A stretch of DNA of 64,000 nt from Syngnathus acus (taxonomy: Eukaryota > Chordata > Actinopteri > Syngnathiformes > Syngnathidae): contig NC_051108.1 of the NCBI RefSeq assembly GCF_901709675.1, positions 5,118,631 through 5,182,630 of the forward strand, in the 5' to 3' direction. A model generated the notes under the pieces. The model was not told where the DNA came from and ran no database searches. It was given only the letters and a program-made list of their open reading frames with translations. Below are positions 36,601 to 48,980 of this stretch, piece by piece. Position numbers and translations under genes: made by a program. Position 1 is the first letter of the stretch. Every line of letters starts with the position of its first letter.

Positions 36601-38171
36601 GTGTCTGTAAATGTGTTATGTCAGGAAATGAAATAGGTTACTATCAGTGGTACTTCTCTTTTTCCACCGGATGCAAACTGAGACATGCATGTGGAGTAAG
36701 TAAACCACAATTCTGAAACTTTCTGAATATCACCAGCTACAACACCTCACTGGATATAATAGTTCTATTCGGCACTGAAAGCTTTGAATATAATAGAAAA
36801 AGGTGATGTCGGCCATTTCTGCTCTCAGTAATTATTCTTACAGAAGTACGCAAATGTTTTCAGGCAACATATCATAGCTAGGCTAACTGCCTGGTTCCAC
36901 CTTCACCGACAGATTTACATTCCCACCATCTGTGTAGGTTATTGAGCACTCGCCAGATTTTCACTCTGCATCCGAAAGAAGGCAGGTCCAACAATGCATG
37001 GGTTAAGGAACCTGTCATTCATTTCTGAAAAGAAATTAATATAGTGATACTGACAGGTAAAGAAAAGACAGACTAATAAGCACTTTTGTCAAGTGACCAT
37101 AAAAACACGTTAAAAATAAAATGACAGTAATCCTCTTAATTCAGGGTATGATTCTTTTCAGACTTTGGAGTTGAAGTATAAAAAAAAAAAAGGGGGGGGT
37201 TGTATCGGATCGATATCTGGTACGCCTTTAAAAAATATTGATCGGGACATCACTCGTGCAAACACTCAAAATGAATGAATGAGTCCCGTATTTTCCGCAC
37301 TACTTCATGACTTCAAATTCTTAAGATTGAGGAAAAGCACAGACAAAATATGTTTAAAAAAATATTTTCATTCCCAAATAATGTCGCAAAACTGAAAACG
37401 GTCACTGTACAAAGCACACCCGTTAAAAGCAGAGAAGTCTGCTTGACAAAGGGAGGGGGCTTTTTTCCCGACAACCACATATTCTGGAGTGGGGGAGGGT
37501 TAGGGTACGGAGCCTTCTTTCGAAAACCCAAGTCTTGATTATAATGCGAAAGCTCAGTACCTTGATTTTGAGGCGCTAACCTTTACCTTTAAAATACCAC
37601 TTGTCAATCCATCGACGCATTGTTTACATATAGATGCATGGTAGCGAGAGTTAAAAGGCTAAATACGTACAAGACGGGAAGAGCGAGCGAATATTGCATC
37701 TATTACTGCACCCCAGAAATGTAATTTGCTCCCACGTTGTGCAAAACAACTTTGATTGATCGTGGTGGCGGTAGTATGGTATGCTGCAGTTACATATACG
37801 TATGTATGTAATAATGCAACAATTATGACAATGTTATATAATAAAATGACATGTGCCAGGGAATATGTTGTCAAATCTATTGTATTGCTTAATATATTGT
37901 ACATTGTATTGAATTATCAAATGTATTGTCATAAAGTAAGACTAGAAATTAAATAAATATGAATCATTCAACAAATGTTTCTATAACTACCACCATAATG
38001 ACGATCATCATAATAGAATAACATATTGGACCTAAGTGTTTGTGAAAAAATGACCATAAAAGACAAACTGGTTGTTGTGTCGTGTGAACAGTCACAAAGC
38101 ACATAAAATACTATTTTTGCAAGATGGATTGAAACCACATCCGGGAAGTGGTTTCACATCCAGTTTTGACA

Positions 38172-38584
38172 GGATGCGTCTCAATCTGATCAGCTCCAAA
38201 CGCAAATTGGTTTTGACTGTGACGTGACTCGACACGACGCAAGATCCAATGTGCCAGAGAAGAGCGCGCCGATCGAAGTACAAAACGGTAAACAATGGAG
38301 CACATCGATGAAATTGAAAACAGCAGTCCCTGGACAGAGGAGGAAATGTCTGTGGAGAGATACGAGCAAAGCTCGAGGGTACGTATCGAAACAAGTCCAT
38401 TTATGAAAATCTTTTGGATGTTGCCGCTGTCACAATTATATGACGTCAAACACTACGCATGCTACACAACGTTTCTGTTTCGAAATTGTTGCTACAGCAA
38501 TTGGTTCAATAGGATCAGCCCTAAAAATCAAATTTTAGGTTAAACCGGATTGGAACCAGATATGCCTGCAGTCTGAACGCATCC
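38172..38584. mobile_element. Candidate MITE with a short SANT/Myb-like ORF
   Basis: AGGATGCGTCTCAATCTG at the left faces CAGTCTGAACGCATCCT at the right, imperfect inverted repeats about 410 bp apart. Inside, ATG at 38295 opens a 28-codon frame (MEHIDEIENSSPWTEEEMSV then ERYEQSSR) that stops at a good donor (GTACGT). Acidic N-termini followed by W-T-E-E-E resemble the start of SANT/Myb-like proteins carried by some DNA transposons. The family is not certain. Confidence 0.4.
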
Positions 38585-40752
38585 TATACAGTGCCTCACT
38601 CTTGAACAAGTATCCTTGCATTTTCACTTCACATTTTCAGCAGAACTGGTGACACACATTAGCACAAGCCTGACTCCATCCATTAAAATCAATTACTAGT
38701 ATAGCCTTGTGCAAAACTGCTTAATCCTCAATAAAAACCTGATTTAGCACTTAGTTAACAGGCTCAAAAATACCTTGCAGAGTCTCTAAACGAGTGACAA
38801 ACTCACAAGGCCTCCTAGCAAACATTTGCCCAGCTCGAGGCACACATGTTTTTAGTTAAGTCTCTGCACCTATAAACAGTTGGCCATGCAAGTGTATTGG
38901 TCAGGAAGTGCAGTGTTGACTGCAAGTCACTGCAGGCGCAAGTTGCTAATGAATGATTACAGCTACAGCTACGACAACATCGTGGAAGCTGAAAGGTGAC
39001 AGAGAAGCAGTGTGAGCTCTTTGGAGTTTTGCTTTGCATTCAACTTCACTAGTCCAAAGCAGCCAAGCAAATTGTGGAAGAGGGTGGCTAGGATAACAAG
39101 AAGCCTAGCTTGTAAAACAGTCAGGTAGATTTGTGTGCAGAGACTTGTTTACAGCTGTTAAACTGTCAAACAAGATAGCATTTAGCATTAGCTAAAGTAA
39201 TCATAACCAATGGTTACCTAATTCTTGATGTTTAGAGATAAGCTCACAAAAAAGAATAGGTTGAGTAAATCACTATTATACTGTTAGATGTTTCAATCTT
39301 ATCTTATTAAGGCTTAATATAATTAATTCTTATGTAGAAAAAAATATTTCATAAACAGCAAAAATGGAAGTTGACAGGAGCTCACCTAATCAAAAAATAA
39401 CTATCATCATCAAGAGACATCAACAAGAGTTTGGAAAGCAGAATATGACCAAAAGATGGAAAGTAGTAATTCCTGGTAAAAACTACAAGGACGTGCAAGT
39501 CAAGCATAATTTCACATAAAAAAGATGCAGCACATCCATAGCCCTTGTGAGATGGAAAATTCATTCATTTCCGGATGGATGGTTACATACGGAGCTTGTC
39601 TAGACTTGTAATAATGCAAAAGAACTATTTATGACTAAAATGGCAAAAACATAAGCGGTTCAGAAGGTAAATTCATGCACGAATAAACCTATTTATAATA
39701 CCATGTTAAAAAATTCCGATAAATCAGAAAATTGTGTCCCTTGCGATTGCTCCACTTTCTGCACTTTAATTTCATTTTAGTGGTAGTACAGATTGTTCTT
39801 GTTTTGGTACTGAATGTGGAGATGTTTCGTCGCTGCTCGGTACAGGAAGAATCTATTCGAGTGAGACATTGCCACAAAATTCTGAGAAATCATTGACACC
39901 GATGAACTGTTTTTTTGGTGAGGTTTTAGGTTATTTGTTATTTTAGGGAAGAATGTCAAGGTGGTCCTTGCATCTTTTGATTTATTTGAACCCATTGAAG
40001 AATAAGTTTAGACACCCCTGCACTGTCATCATCATCTTCAAGTGCAAAGTCTCTAAAGTTTTTGTTTGTTTTGATCTTCTCCAAGTCTCCTGATGCACAG
40101 GTAACGTAAATAAAGTGACGTAAGGGCGAGATGTTTCCACGTGACCAACATACAGGAGTGGTCAAATAACAGGTGGGGTACCTGTTACGACATTCAAAAC
40201 AGCCGTAGCGTGCGTTTAACATAACGAGTTCAATATAGTAAATAAATGACTAATGAATTGCAAAGAAGTAGCTTGATTTAAAGGCTTGTTAAACAGCGGG
40301 TTATGGGCGCAGCCACCAATTCATTATTTTAACCTTTCCATCCATTCAGACAGTTCGACTGAGCTCAATGGAAAAAAATAAAGTAGCCCAACATGTCGCG
40401 ACAGACAGCGCAACGAAGTGTAATATTAAAATTAATATTTTGATGTAGAACATTTAAGATTGTTGAGTTAGCAAAGTCTATCTCGCCTCAGACTGAGAGC
40501 CTCCCACTTCAAAAAAGTTAGTTGGCTAACGTAGCTAGCCGATTGCTGGAACGTAATACAAAAACTTTTTCCACACTTCTGAAGTTTTCTCGCTTTTTTC
40601 CCCCCCATCAAGAAAGTTGGAAAGTTAGTAGCGCCGATCAGCAAAAAGTGGCAAAAGCACTTTTAATCTTCACATTATCGGATAACGTTATTGTTGTTAA
40701 TAGTCCAGGGGTGTGTGCTAACAGGTAAAAAAAATTCTTGCGGGTAACTTAC

Positions 40753-41110
40753 TTGACTTTCCCCGACTCCGATCCCTCTCCTCGGGCCGCCTTCGACACC
40801 CCTGAACGCCGCCAGACCTCCAGAGGGCCGCGGCGCTGGCACAGGAGAAGCCGAGAAAGGTCCAGCAAGTATCAGGCAGACCAAAAAGCTAAGTTGCTCC
40901 GAGGCCCCGGGCCTTAATGTGTCCTCGAAATAACGCTCGGGGGAGGGATAGCAAGCCCCAGCCCTCCGCTTTTAGACAGACTCCGGAATACCTTTTTGAC
41001 AGCTCTTCTTCTTCAGCCCCCCCCTCCCCTCCACAGCCCTTCACTTTTCTCTTTTTCCTCACTTCCAGTAGATACGAATCAAAATACTGTCACACAATAT
41101 GGCGGCTGCA
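40753..41110 (-). promoter_or_regulatory. tab2: Probable tab2 promoter and non-coding first exon
   Basis: A GC- and CpG-rich island in an AT-rich region (GGGCCGCGGCGCTGGC, CCCCGGGCC). A consensus donor on the minus strand, GTCAA|GTAAGTTACC, ends an exon at 40753. AATATGGCGGC at 41096-41106 is a perfect YY1-type motif, usually found at or just after start sites. Position, strand and distance fit a 5' exon of tab2. A plus-strand transcript from the same island is not excluded. Confidence 0.5.
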
Positions 41111-41336
41111 TAAGCAAGGTACTATCGCGAGAGGAAGACTTTTTTTTTTCCTCCACTTTCCAAAAGTTGTGCTCAGGGGGGGGAGGGGACTTCATTTTGA
41201 TTGTGATTGACTTGGAATTTTAATGATGCTGAAGCTGCAAAAGACAGCATCCATCGTCATCTATGTAAAGTTCAACTAAGTGCTACACTTTTACAAAGAT
41301 TAACTATGCATCTAAAGCAGTATCGAATATGTTATA

Positions 41337-41653
41337 CAGTAATCCCTCGTTTATCGCGGATAATTGGTTCCAAAAACCACCCGCGATAAGGGAAATCCGC
41401 GAAGTATGGTCACCAACAAGAAGTACTGGGCAGGCTAACGAGTTAGCGGAAAGATGTTAATTCGCGATCGTGCTAACACGGACTTTTAAAGGAATGTAAA
41501 CGAACATTTGGAGCAATACTACATTGTCTTAAAGGTTAGACACGTTTACTCGATTTAGAAGTTTTATTTTGACTTTTAAATGTTTTTTTAATTTGGAAAA
41601 AAAAATGTAGTGAAGCCGCGATAAACGAAACGCGAAGTAGCGAGGGATCACTG
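41337..41653 (+). mobile_element. pogo/Tigger-like MITE, copy 2
   Basis: It has the same termini as copy 1 (CAGTAATCCCTCGTTTATCG ... GCGAGGGATCACTG) with flanking TA. It is 317 bp, about 250 bp from the tab2 promoter island. Confidence 0.85.
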
Positions 41654-41923
41654 TATTGGAATATTGAGTGCACTTTAGAGTCTTATCTAATATGTAATAT
41701 GATTGGCAATTTCTGTGGAAAAGTACATGATGAGCATGAGCTGATCGATGCCTTTCGTTGCCCATAACTAAAATCGATCACGAGCAGCTCTTTTGCGGCC
41801 TACAGGCCAAAAAACATGATTGTTGATTTGTATGGTGCCTTAATGAGCAAAACAATCGATGGTTTGAAGCCAAACTTGCTAAAAAAAAAAAATTATGGTT
41901 GGTGTATTTGGATAAACGTTAAC

Positions 41924-42135
41924 GTGAAAGTCATGTCAAAAATTGTCTTTACAATAATGTTTTATGCGCTTTCATTAATCTAAACACGGCATTCTGATTA
42001 ATATTGTATTTGTGGAATATTAATAAAGCAGAAAAATCCACTTGTTTTCATTGATCTCAGGGGCGGCCATTTTGCCTTGAGCTGCCATTTGCTGTTGACT
42101 AAAAATTACATCACAGTGCCATGGTTTCCACTATT
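41924..42135. mobile_element. Half copy of large fold-back MITE
   Basis: The order AAAGTCA...TTGTCTTTACAATAATG, GGCATTCTGATTAATATTG, GGGCGGCCATTTTGCC, CATTTGCTGTTGACT, ACATCACAG matches the left half of the element at 52.8-53.6 kb. The right arm is missing. Confidence 0.6.
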
Positions 42136-42804
42136 CATGGCCACTGTATAATAAACTGTACACTAGTTATATTTTATTACTCTTGCTGCTAACTTTTTCT
42201 TACTATTGCCATTGCCTTTCTTCACAGATTGCTTGAGAGAAATCAAATGGTTCTATGGCCTCATAAGCGTGTGGTGTCCATTTTAACACAAGTTTAAGTT
42301 AATAACATTTCCTGTCGTCATTGGAAATAAATGAATACAGTATGTTGCTTATTGGGTCACTTTTCAAATAAACCTTTTAACACCATAGACAGATGCATCT
42401 TCTCCTACAATCATTTCCATTGACCTCGTCTCCTGCTCACTGTCTTCATTCTCACAACAGACGCTTGTGAGATGGCACATTTGTTCCTCAGTGAAGCTCA
42501 TGAAAACATATGGTGTCTTGAGTGTCGCCACAGCGCCATGACTCACAACCACTCACACGCTGCTATCTCGCACAAGCCATGACCCTTTGACTCAGTAGTT
42601 TAGAGCCGAAATCCCCTTCAATGGGAAAAAAAAAAGCGCAGTGTAGTAGTTTCCTATCCATGATGACTATTCATTGCTTTACACAATGCCTTGATACACT
42701 TAGCGCTGGAGCTTGGGGGTCTCAATACACTACTGTACAAATGTCAGGCTTATGAGTCAGCTGCATAGTATTTTGCAGAATTTCAAGTGACTGTACCACT
42801 ACAG

Positions 42805-43136
42805 CAGGGGTGTCAAACTCATTTTTTTTCGCGGGCCGCATTGTAGTCATAGCTTCTTTCATAAGGCCATTATGACTGTCAACCCAAATAAATGTATGAG
42901 CACCTCATATTATATACAGTAAAAGCTACAAAACAAACTGACAAATAACTCGTTTTCAAATCAGACGAGTAAAAACTGGTCAAATATTTAAAAAAAAAAA
43001 GATATTATTAGAAGTGAAGACAATTTGCTATTCTAGTAATGACACACGAATTTGATGCACAATTTGTCTTCGCGGGCCACATAAAATGATGTGGCGGACC
43101 GTAGCTGGCCCCCGGGCCTTGAGTTTGACACCCGTG
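42805..43136 (+). mobile_element. hAT-type MITE, CAGGGGTGTCAAACT family, copy 3 (intact, with TSD)
   Basis: 332 bp, from CAGGGGTGTCAAACTCA to GAGTTTGACACCCGTG. The flanks carry a perfect 8-bp duplication, CACTACAG at 42797-42804 and 43137-43144. That is diagnostic of hAT transposition. Confidence 0.93.
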
Positions 43137-44178
43137 CACTACAGTGTTGACTCTTACATGGCATAGTTTTCTTTATTTATATTTAATACAGAGCTGATAT
43201 CCACTGGAAAATGAATCTGTATTATAGCTGTTAAAATGAATCGATTAATCAACAAGTAATTGTATCAAATGAATCGAGAACTACTTTACTAATCGTTTAG
43301 AGACATTTTGTTTTACATTAGATTGGATGTCAGTCTCTCAACAGTATTTTTCACCCCAAAGAAGCACCGGCGCGGTTCCAGTTTTTTCCAAGTCATGTCC
43401 TTGTCTGACTTCCTGTTCTTTGTACAGAGACATAGCAGTCTTAATCTTGGTTTGTCAGCCAACGGCAGACATTTTTCTTCATTGGCCTATGTGGGACGGC
43501 TGTGGTCGAGTGAAGTTGTTGCACATGTTATTGTGCAAATGTGCAATATAACTAGGGGAAAGAATATTTTTGTCAAACAGTTTTGTCAATTTAAATCGCA
43601 GCATCAGCTAGATCATCATTATTTGATTTGAAGTTGTTTGAGTTATTGCATCAAACTTTGCAGTTTTCACAAAAAACTATTTTTGAGATGTTTTGCAGTG
43701 TACTTGCTTATGTTTTTTGTTTTTTTTACATTCAAATCCTGGTTTCCTTTTCAGTCCAGCATCCCGCAATCATATATACACACAAGCTGTGTGTAAATAC
43801 AGATAAGGTGAATGAAAGTGAGGTTAGTCCCCCCTAAAAGAAGGGCAAAGTACACAAAGAGCAGCTTGAGAAAATTCTGACGTAAAAACCTGCTGCTTGC
43901 TCATTGGTGCCGCAACTGGTCACACTTCTCGGATGGTCTTTTTTGGAGCAACACAGCCGGCCACCCACAGACTTGGCATGGACAGACACTCATTTCTCAC
44001 GGTCTGAGAGCAGTTTGTCAAGGGTCAGCAGTTTAGCTTTAGCTTTGTAGAGAGTATTCAGTCATTATTTGCCTCTTAAACAAATTCTTCTGCCTCTCCA
44101 CTGGCCACTTGGAGTGCAGTTGTAAAGCGTTAACAAGCACAACAGAGTGTCGTTAAGGGAAGTAGAAACCATGAAGTA

Positions 44179-44504
44179 CAGTCGCTACTTCGTGTTTCGT
44201 TTATCGCGGCTTCACTACATCGTGGATTTTCTTTTCCAAATTAAAAAAAACATTTAAGTCAAAATAAAACTTCTAAATTGAGGAAACATGTGTCTAACCT
44301 TTAGGACAAAGTAGTATTGCTCCAAATGTTCGTTTACATTCCTTTAGAAGTTCGTTTTCGCGTGTTAGCACGATTGCGAATTAGCATCTTTCCGCTAACT
44401 CGTTAGCCTGCCCAGTACTTCTTGTTGGTGACCGTACTTTGCGGATTTCACTTATCGCGGGTGGTTTTTGGAACCAATTATCCGCGATATACGAGGGATT
44501 ACTG
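44179..44504 (-). mobile_element. pogo/Tigger-like MITE, copy 3 (inverted)
   Basis: It begins CAGTCGCTACTTCGTGTTTC, with a short deletion in the terminus, and ends ATACGAGGGATTACTG. TA lies on both sides. Confidence 0.8.
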
Positions 44505-47500
44505 TACTCGTCCCATCTCAAATAAGTGCAAGCATGTGAATTCACATAAATTACACACATATACATATTTGTCGAAACGTTTTTGTTTTTTTGGTTTAAT
44601 TATTTAACCTAATTTTTAGGGGTTATTTGGTAATTAGTCTTATTTTTGGCCCGACCAGTTAGTGGTATTAAGGTGAGTGATCCACAACATGGATCAGTCA
44701 CTATAAATAATGCATTAAAAGACATTACACATGCACTGTACCAAAGCTCTAAATTGCATTTGAACAGATGACAACATAAACAAAGTATCTTTCGTAGCAG
44801 AGTAGAAATTTTATGAGGCAGCTGGAACATCAAGGCTTTTGAGTGCTGTAGTGAAGGAATAGCTGGAAGCTAACTGGAGTGGTGGAATGGCATTACTCCA
44901 GACATCCATCTCAGCCTTAAGGTCAAAGTGACTGGGTGGATGAGCCCAGTCCTTTTCCATCACAACCCAAGCACTTGATAATCTCTGAGCTGTCCGCAAC
45001 TGAAGAGGAAAACAGTCAGGAGTTTTTCTCTCCAACTTGCAAAAGGTTATGAAAGCCTCCATTATTTGGGAACTTTATGAACTTTACGCAGATAACCCCT
45101 GATGACTTTCGAGGGAGGATTCCCTCGTGTTTCATCTAAACTGCTGTGATTTTGTTACGTTTTGTACGTTAAGTCCAACTCCGTTTGAAAAGAAATTAAA
45201 GAAATGCACGATTTTGAGGGATTTGTCAAAGATGGGGATTTTGGTTCTTGTAGAGAATACATTCAGGATATACTGCAGTTTGATTTTGATACCTTTAATC
45301 GAAAAGGCCCTTTGGTTTCAGACTCGCCCAACATTTAACTTGAAGCCACTACGGTCAATTAAAAGCGACTGTGGTAATTACCGAAGCCAAGAGCGAAGGC
45401 ATAAGGCAAGAAGCACTGATTGGATGGGAGTGTTCCTCCATCTCAGAATGTATAATGTTACAGTCCCGTCATCTCACTTGACTCTACGTCTTGATTTGTG
45501 AGTTAGGCTTGTTGTCGATGTTTAAAAAAAAACAACTAAAAATTAAGTTAGCAGTCAAGCTAGCTTGACCGACAAATCTTACTTGAGTTACTGTCTGTAC
45601 CTCCACCATGAAGACCATTCATTGGCATCTACTGCCTTATTTTTAAAACAACACATTACAACACATAAAATAAACAAGTAGAAACATTAATAATAATATT
45701 GTGGTTGTAGTTGTGTAGAACTGTACTGTATCATAATGAGCTGTGTCGAATATTTTGTCTACTATAGTGATCACTGTTCCAAACTAAGCTAGCAGTAAGC
45801 TAAACTTGATAGAAATGTGATTAGAATGGATTTGGACCCCATTTGGGCAAAAATTATTTTAAAATTATTATAGGCTTTTCATATACTATATTGATCAAAG
45901 ATGAGTGCGCAAGAGAATCACAGAATTAACAGCGCTACAATGAACAATAGTCCTTGTACATTTTTACCACGCCCATCATAGTGTTGAAAAAAATCCAGGT
46001 ACTGTCAAAGTTCAAAACTTTCCATGGGAATGTACAGCAAAAAATGGAAAACAAACACAATTAAAAGAAACATGCTAGAAGGGCATTTTTGTAAGTACAT
46101 TTAGTAAAATCATTTAATGAGTAACTCAACAGCCTCAGTGATGATATAATCCGAATGTTGCTAGTTTCCAACGGAACTTCCCATTGTAGTCTACGGATCC
46201 ACAAGACTATAATCCCAACTAATTATTTTTGCTACAAGTGTATGTTGTCACAAAGACATGGCACCCCACTCATACTCGTGACATGTATTAAAGTGAGTTT
46301 AACAGTGGGGTTGTTAATTTGTTCCTCACTTGCTACTCTCTCCAAGTCATAAATTTCCTTCAAGTGGGCGCAGTACAAATCTGGGCTGAGTGACTGCTCT
46401 GCCAGAACCCCTCAAGCTGATACCAAGTCTCGACTTGCCTGCACTAGGTTCACTTGTCAAACCAGCAGGCTCATGGAGACAATGTGGCGTTTATTTGACT
46501 CATCCAACATGTCCTGAGAGGGACATATTTTGAGTGTTTATCATCCGAAGAAGACATTCATCTAATGTCTTGTTGTGTAACATCCTAACATCTGCAGTCT
46601 TGAAATCCGGGTGGAGGTGTGCTCAACTGAATTCTGGTATGTATTTTTCCAGACGGATAGTTTGGCGCAGGTAAAAACAGACATTTTGCATCACTGGTGG
46701 CTTGAACACAGCCAACTCGGTTTGCTGATAAATCGGTACGGCTTTAAAATCGGAGCGTGACAGGTGGTGGAAAAAAAAAAATTATTTGCTGAAAGCCTGA
46801 AAAACATACTCGCACACATACTAAATGTATGCACAGTTAGTTAACAATCACACTCATTGCGATGTTTTTTTTTTTAATCACGATAGAGGATATAAAATAA
46901 ATATACATGACTTTCTTTCTCATTTAACAGTCATTTTGTACAGTGGAATTTGGACAAATTCACAAAAAGCAGCTCAATAAATGTTCTATTATGTATTCTA
47001 TTGCTGCTTTATATATAATTGCTATGGAAATACAATACATAGTAGACCATATGAATATTTAAAACCTGTGTGAGAGAATGTAAAAGGGTGAACAGACACT
47101 CCACCCTGCTCACAAAACAATTCTGCTGACTCAATTCACAGAGTGTTTACATTTTAGCATGCAAGATGGGAAAATGGGATACTGGCCAAGCAATGCCTTT
47201 AAATGTCCAACTGCCTTTGAACACATCGCAGTGGTTTGTCTGTACAAACTGTGGACAACAATTTCCATTGAAAAAAGGACAGGCACATGCAAATACTATC
47301 AAAATGGAGTAAAAGGGATTTTTTTTTATACAAGCGTGTACGTGTCCGTATCTACAGTACATTATTTAGTGTCGAAAGCAAGATATTTTAAAAACACTGG
47401 AATTACGTGAGAAATATCAGGGCATCAATCCACTTTAACAAAAAAAGCAAACTGCTACATGATAAGGAGGGAAATTAGGAAACAAATGGGAAGAAGCAAG

Positions 47501-47803
47501 AAAATACAAAAGGATATCCCCCCCCCCCAAAAAAAATAACATTGATGGGTTAACTAACAAAAGGCACCATCCACATCACCCCTCTGTAAAAATAATAATA
47601 TAATAAAACACTGTGGAATTCAATGTACTAGATCTTGATTCTACTGTATACTGAGGTGGTGTTAACACATTCACTAACTAATATAGTAACAAACGTGGTA
47701 TTTGACAGGTCCCTTTCTATAGCTACTGTATTAAGGCAGAGGAAAGTTTACAAAAAAATGTCTACTATTCATTGATGGACACAATAAACACGATCGTATA
47801 CTA

Positions 47804-47826
47804 TATATATATATATATATATATAT
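47804..47826. repeat. (AT)n microsatellite
   Basis: About 11 AT units directly before a MITE that targets TA. Confidence 0.8.
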
Positions 47827-47829
47827 CTA

Positions 47830-48232
47830 TCGTATTTTCCGCACTATAAGGCGCACCTAAAAACCTCCAATTTTCTCAAAAGCCGACTGCGCCTTATAAT
47901 CCGGTGCGCCTTATATATGGACCAATATGGATTCGTGGATGAGGACTAATTTATTAAAGGACTAATTTATTAAAGTAAGCTTTACGTGTTTATTTTGTGT
48001 GTTGTGTGATATTAATGTTTGGGCAACGTTGAGTTATTGATATATTGTTATTGTTTTCACTATTTCGAGTGTTACTGTATTGTGATTGCGTTAACGTTTG
48101 AGCAACGTTGAGTTATTTATTCTATGCGCCTTATAATCCGGTACGCCTTATATATGGAAGAAGTTTTAGAATGGGCCATTCATTGAAGGTGCGCCTTATA
48201 ATCTGGTGCGCCTTATAGTGCGGAAAATACGG
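47830..48232. mobile_element. MITE with CCGTATTTTCCGCACTATAA ends, copy 1
   Basis: The left TCGTATTTTCCGCACTATAA and right GCCTTATAGTGCGGAAAATA with CGG are inverted repeats. TA lies outside each end (47828-47829 and 48233-48234). Internal GGTGCGCCTTATA motifs recur. It is 403 bp with no ORF. Confidence 0.85.
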
Positions 48233-48319
48233 TATATATAATATATATATGTACAGACCCCTTCATGGCCTACATCACGATGATGTCACGGTATTAGCTG
48301 AAGGCAAAAGAAACTGAAA

Positions 48320-48486
48320 ATGTCATCTTGTTGTGTTTTTGGTTGCCGAATCCGCAAAAAAATCAGCCTATGCCAGTCAAAAAAAATAAATTGCAGAAGG
48401 CTGTGGTTGAATGCGATTCGGTGAAAAGATTGGACTGAGAGTATCATCGCTGGTGTTTGCAAGTGCACACTTCATATTAGGTAACA
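48320..48486 (+). pseudogene. Decayed THAP zinc-finger exon
   Basis: ATG 48320 opens MSSCCVFGCRIRKK, the C-x3-C start typical of a THAP domain. It is followed by RLWLNAIR, an in-frame TGA, then KDWTESIIAGVC. The THAP C-terminal signature C-S-A-H-F is recognisable only if one extra A in TGCAAGTGCACACTTC is ignored. A donor-like ATTAG|GTAACA follows. One stop, one frameshift and loss of the middle show a non-functional relic. The source could be a THAP-bearing DNA transposon or a THAP gene copy. No other exon was found. Confidence 0.5.
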
Positions 48487-48935
48487 TTTAACATGGAATG
48501 TACTATCATAAAATGTTGAAATTGATAATCGCCTGTCCCTGACATTGACTTGGCAGCACGACAAGTTGTTATATAGTAACTCTTGAACATATCCATTCAA
48601 GACTTAGTTATCGGCTTCTAATGATTTAGTTAATCTTTGGTATAAATGCTTGTTTGTTTGTTTTTTTATATAAAGTTGTCCCGTTAAATCGTCCATCCAG
48701 TAAGTTAGGCCCGAGCTGTCAGTAAATATCAGTCAACCTTTTAAAGTAATATTTACGGCCGTGGAGAGTGAGTTTACTCTCATATTCACTCAAATGAGTT
48801 TCTCACGTCCATTCCTACGTAAACAAAACATAACCATTTTTTTTTTTCAAGCGAGCGCGATGGATGTTTTAGCCTTTGCCTCCAGCTAAGCCGTGCCCCA
48901 TAAATGACATCACATTGTTTACAAACTATGGAGCG

Positions 48936-48980
48936 GTGTGTGTGTGTGTGTGTGTGCATATATATATATATATATATATG
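48936..48980 (+). repeat. (GT)n(AT)n compound microsatellite
   Basis: About 9 GT units followed by about 11 AT units. Confidence 0.9.

Larger units (their letters stand above)
23631..40752 (-). other. tab2: Probable long 5' intron of tab2
   Basis: No coding exon of any recognised family was found on either strand between the coding-exon acceptor (23631-23633) and the donor at 40752-40751. The interval holds transposon copies and the telomere-like array listed separately. Otherwise it is AT-rich sequence with short shadow frames. Unannotated parts with nothing recognised include 24.5-25.2, 25.6-28.2, 29.2-30.3, 33.7-38.1 and 38.6-40.7 kb. A further non-coding tab2 exon could be hidden here. 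Confidence 0.55.

Noticed and set aside
45127-45501. 124-codon plus-strand frame
   Set aside because: No family resemblance, and no evidence beyond the absence of stops.
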